Shown here: in pieces, positions 5,632 through 6,685 of the stretch
Numbering within the stretch: position 1 is the first letter of the stretch
How the letters are laid out: every line of letters starts with the position of its first letter
Assembly (NCBI GenBank): GCA_002439665.1
Contig: DJPC01000028.1
Coordinates: forward strand, 1 to 6,685
Reading direction: 5' to 3'
Source of the DNA: Dialister sp. UBA6422
Lineage (GTDB): Bacteria > Bacillota > Negativicutes > Veillonellales > Dialisteraceae
Length of the DNA: 6,685 nt
The notes under the pieces: model-generated
What the model was told of the DNA's origin: nothing
Database searches by the model: none
What the model saw: only the letters and a program-made list of their open reading frames with translations
Translations under genes and position numbers: made by a program

Positions 5632-5707
5632 AGCTTCACGGGGGAATTCATCCTATTTCTTATGCCATATATTTTCTTTAAGTAAAAATCTTTATCTATC
5701 ATTAAAA

Positions 5708-6056
5708 GGCAAGGAAGAAAAAGAGTACATTTTTTGATGACGGCAAAGCGAGTCCGGACAGTGAAAGCGGATACGGATAGAAAGATGGAAGTGCGTTTCA
5801 GAGCCGATGAGTTGAAATATATAATTTTATATACGTAGACCATTCGGGTGGTGCCCGTTATCGCATCCAGGTATAGGAAGGTATTTTTTATATGTCAGTG
5901 GAGTCCATGAAAAATCTTTGGTGATACATGGTTCTAATATGACACGCTTCGACTATGGTCATACCATTTCTGTACCTTATGAGATCATGCAGGTAACTGT
6001 ATGGTGAATTTGGGTGGAATCACGAAACTCTCGTCCCTTATGGATGGGAGTTTTTT
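5708..6056 (+). promoter_or_regulatory. T-box leader 3, specifier TGC (Cys)
   Basis: The first ~110 bases are nearly identical to T-box 2. GGC (5708-5710) pairs with GCC (5803-5805), AGCGAG lies at 5747-5752, and the specifier loop reads GAAG-TGC-G with TGC at 5792-5794. The core CGGG/CCCGTTA is at 5845-5860. A larger extra domain is closed by GGTATAG (5870-5876) with CTGTACC (5970-5976); it includes a TATGAC/GTCATA hairpin. CATGCAG/CTGTATG with a GTAA loop (5986-6003) precedes GGG, bulge TGGAATC (6015-6021), ACGA/TCGT and CCC. It is the longest of the three leaders (349 bases). A TATCAT at 5697-5702 could be a -10 box but its -35 is poor. It controls the ABC permease gene. Confidence 0.93.
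6027..6056 (+). terminator. Intrinsic terminator of T-box 3
   Basis: ACTCTCGTCC (6027-6036) pairs with GGATGGGAGT (6042-6051), ten pairs including two G-T wobbles, around a CTTAT loop, ending in a T-run at 6051-6056. It is weaker than the terminators of leaders 1 and 2, so basal readthrough into the permease gene may be higher. Confidence 0.88.
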
Positions 6057-6082
6057 GTTGTTATGAAGGAGGTTTCTAAGTG

Positions 6083-6685
6083 ATGAACAATGATGTCAGT
6101 GCAGCAGAAGCTATCTTATCTCAAGAAAGAGAGAAACCCATTTTATGGAAATGGAATATTAAACAGATAGGGCTTCTTGCTTTGCCAGTGATTTCTCTTG
6201 GGATCACTGGAGCGGTGGAATTTCTGGTGAAACGAAGTCCTAAGCAGATGATACCAGCCCATCCCTATTTCCTATATTTTTTGGGGATTTGTTTGTTAGC
6301 CTACGTAGTTCTTTTGGTAGGTTCCTTCTTTTCAGACAAAACGAAGGCGAAATTACTCTATGGCGCCCCTTTTTATGCGATGCTTTTCCAGCTTTTAAAT
6401 GTGCTGAATCTTGTGACTGCCAAGTTTGCGCTACTCCCAGTGATTTATTTTCCAGCACCAGATCGAATTTTGCAGGCTTTTGTTAAGGATTTCAATTTGC
6501 TTCTTTCTTGCATTGCCTACTCCTATTCCTTGCTGGCTATTAGTTGGATTTTAGGTGTTTCCATCGGGATTGCTACAGGTGCTTGGCTCGGGTTTTCTAA
6601 AAAAGCAGATTATTGGATTTGGCCATTTATCAAAGCTTTAGGACCAATCCCTCCTGTAGCCTGGATTCCATTGGCTCTTGTGATT
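6083..6685 (+). CDS. ABC transporter permease, SsuC/TauC (sulfonate/nitrate/taurine) type, N-terminal 201 residues (partial)
   Basis: The frame is open to the right edge (201 codons). Residues 122-201 match the start of BPD-type permeases of the SsuC/TauC group: YFPAPDRILQAF, then a membrane helix with GVSIGIATGAWLGFS (158-172), and FIKALGPIPPVAWIPLALVI (182-201), which is the region leading into the cytoplasmic EAA loop that contacts the ATPase. Before this is an unusually long N-terminus with hydrophobic segments near 28-47, 62-82 and 93-112, where typical SsuC proteins have a single helix. The protein would sit in the inner membrane with a binding protein and an ATPase presumably encoded to the right. 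AAGGAGG (6066-6072) lies 10 bases before ATG 6083; an in-frame GTG at 6080 is 7 bases away and equally possible. Substrate is inferred to relate to sulfur because of the Cys T-box. Confidence 0.87.
   Translation, partial: MNNDVSAAEAILSQEREKPILWKWNIKQIGLLALPVISLGITGAVEFLVKRSPKQMIPAHPYFLYFLGICLLAYVVLLVGSFFSDKTKAKLLYGAPFYAMLFQLLNVLNLVTAKFALLPVIYFPAPDRILQAFVKDFNLLLSCIAYSYSLLAISWILGVSIGIATGAWLGFSKKADYWIWPFIKALGPIPPVAWIPLALVI

Noticed and set aside
5616..5636. Possible terminator after the URO-D gene (AAGCT...AGCTT)
   Set aside because: Only five pairs and no T-run, so transcription probably continues into T-box 3.
3714..6056. The three repeated blocks as a mobile element or CRISPR-like repeats
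   Set aside because: No transposase, target duplications or regular short spacers. All repeated blocks are fully accounted for by T-box architecture.

Overview
The window looks like a chromosomal segment from a low-to-moderate-GC Gram-positive bacterium (Bacillota). The evidence is strong GGAG-type ribosome binding sites before nearly every gene, an AT-leaning composition and three T-box tRNA-sensing leaders, a regulatory class concentrated in that phylum. I cannot name the genus from sequence alone.

Left part (1-3569): a truncated EamA/DMT-type transporter gene runs leftward off the window. It is divergent from a rightward series: a Cof-type HAD phosphatase, an unrecognised two-part protein whose C-terminus resembles a PH-like fold, and two tandem small nitroreductase-family paralogues. 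These are ordinary accessory metabolic genes. The AT-rich divergent spacer (580-701) holds a perfect TATAAT box and an inverted repeat.

Right part (3675-6685): this is the distinctive region. Three T-box leaders lie in the same orientation, each ending in an intrinsic terminator and each placed before a different gene. T-box 1 (3714-3965) precedes a 36-codon ORF, T-box 2 (4203-4508) precedes a uroporphyrinogen-decarboxylase-family (URO-D) protein, and T-box 3 (5708-6056) precedes an SsuC/TauC-like ABC permease cut by the window edge. In all three the specifier triplet after the conserved GAA reads TGC (Cys) and is followed by a purine. In all three the T-box bulge begins TGGA, which matches the U discriminator of bacterial tRNA-Cys. 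Only T-box 1 has a convincing promoter directly upstream (TTGACA-N17-TAGAGT), so the three leaders may act in series on one transcript as well as separately.

Working together (inference): uncharged tRNA-Cys would switch on the URO-D-family protein and the transporter. This suggests a cysteine-starvation response that imports an organosulfur or related small molecule and processes it. The URO-D protein contains no cysteine at all and lacks the two cysteines that bind zinc in the methylcobamide:CoM methyltransferase branch of its family. Its chemistry is therefore unassigned, and its composition suits expression during cysteine shortage.
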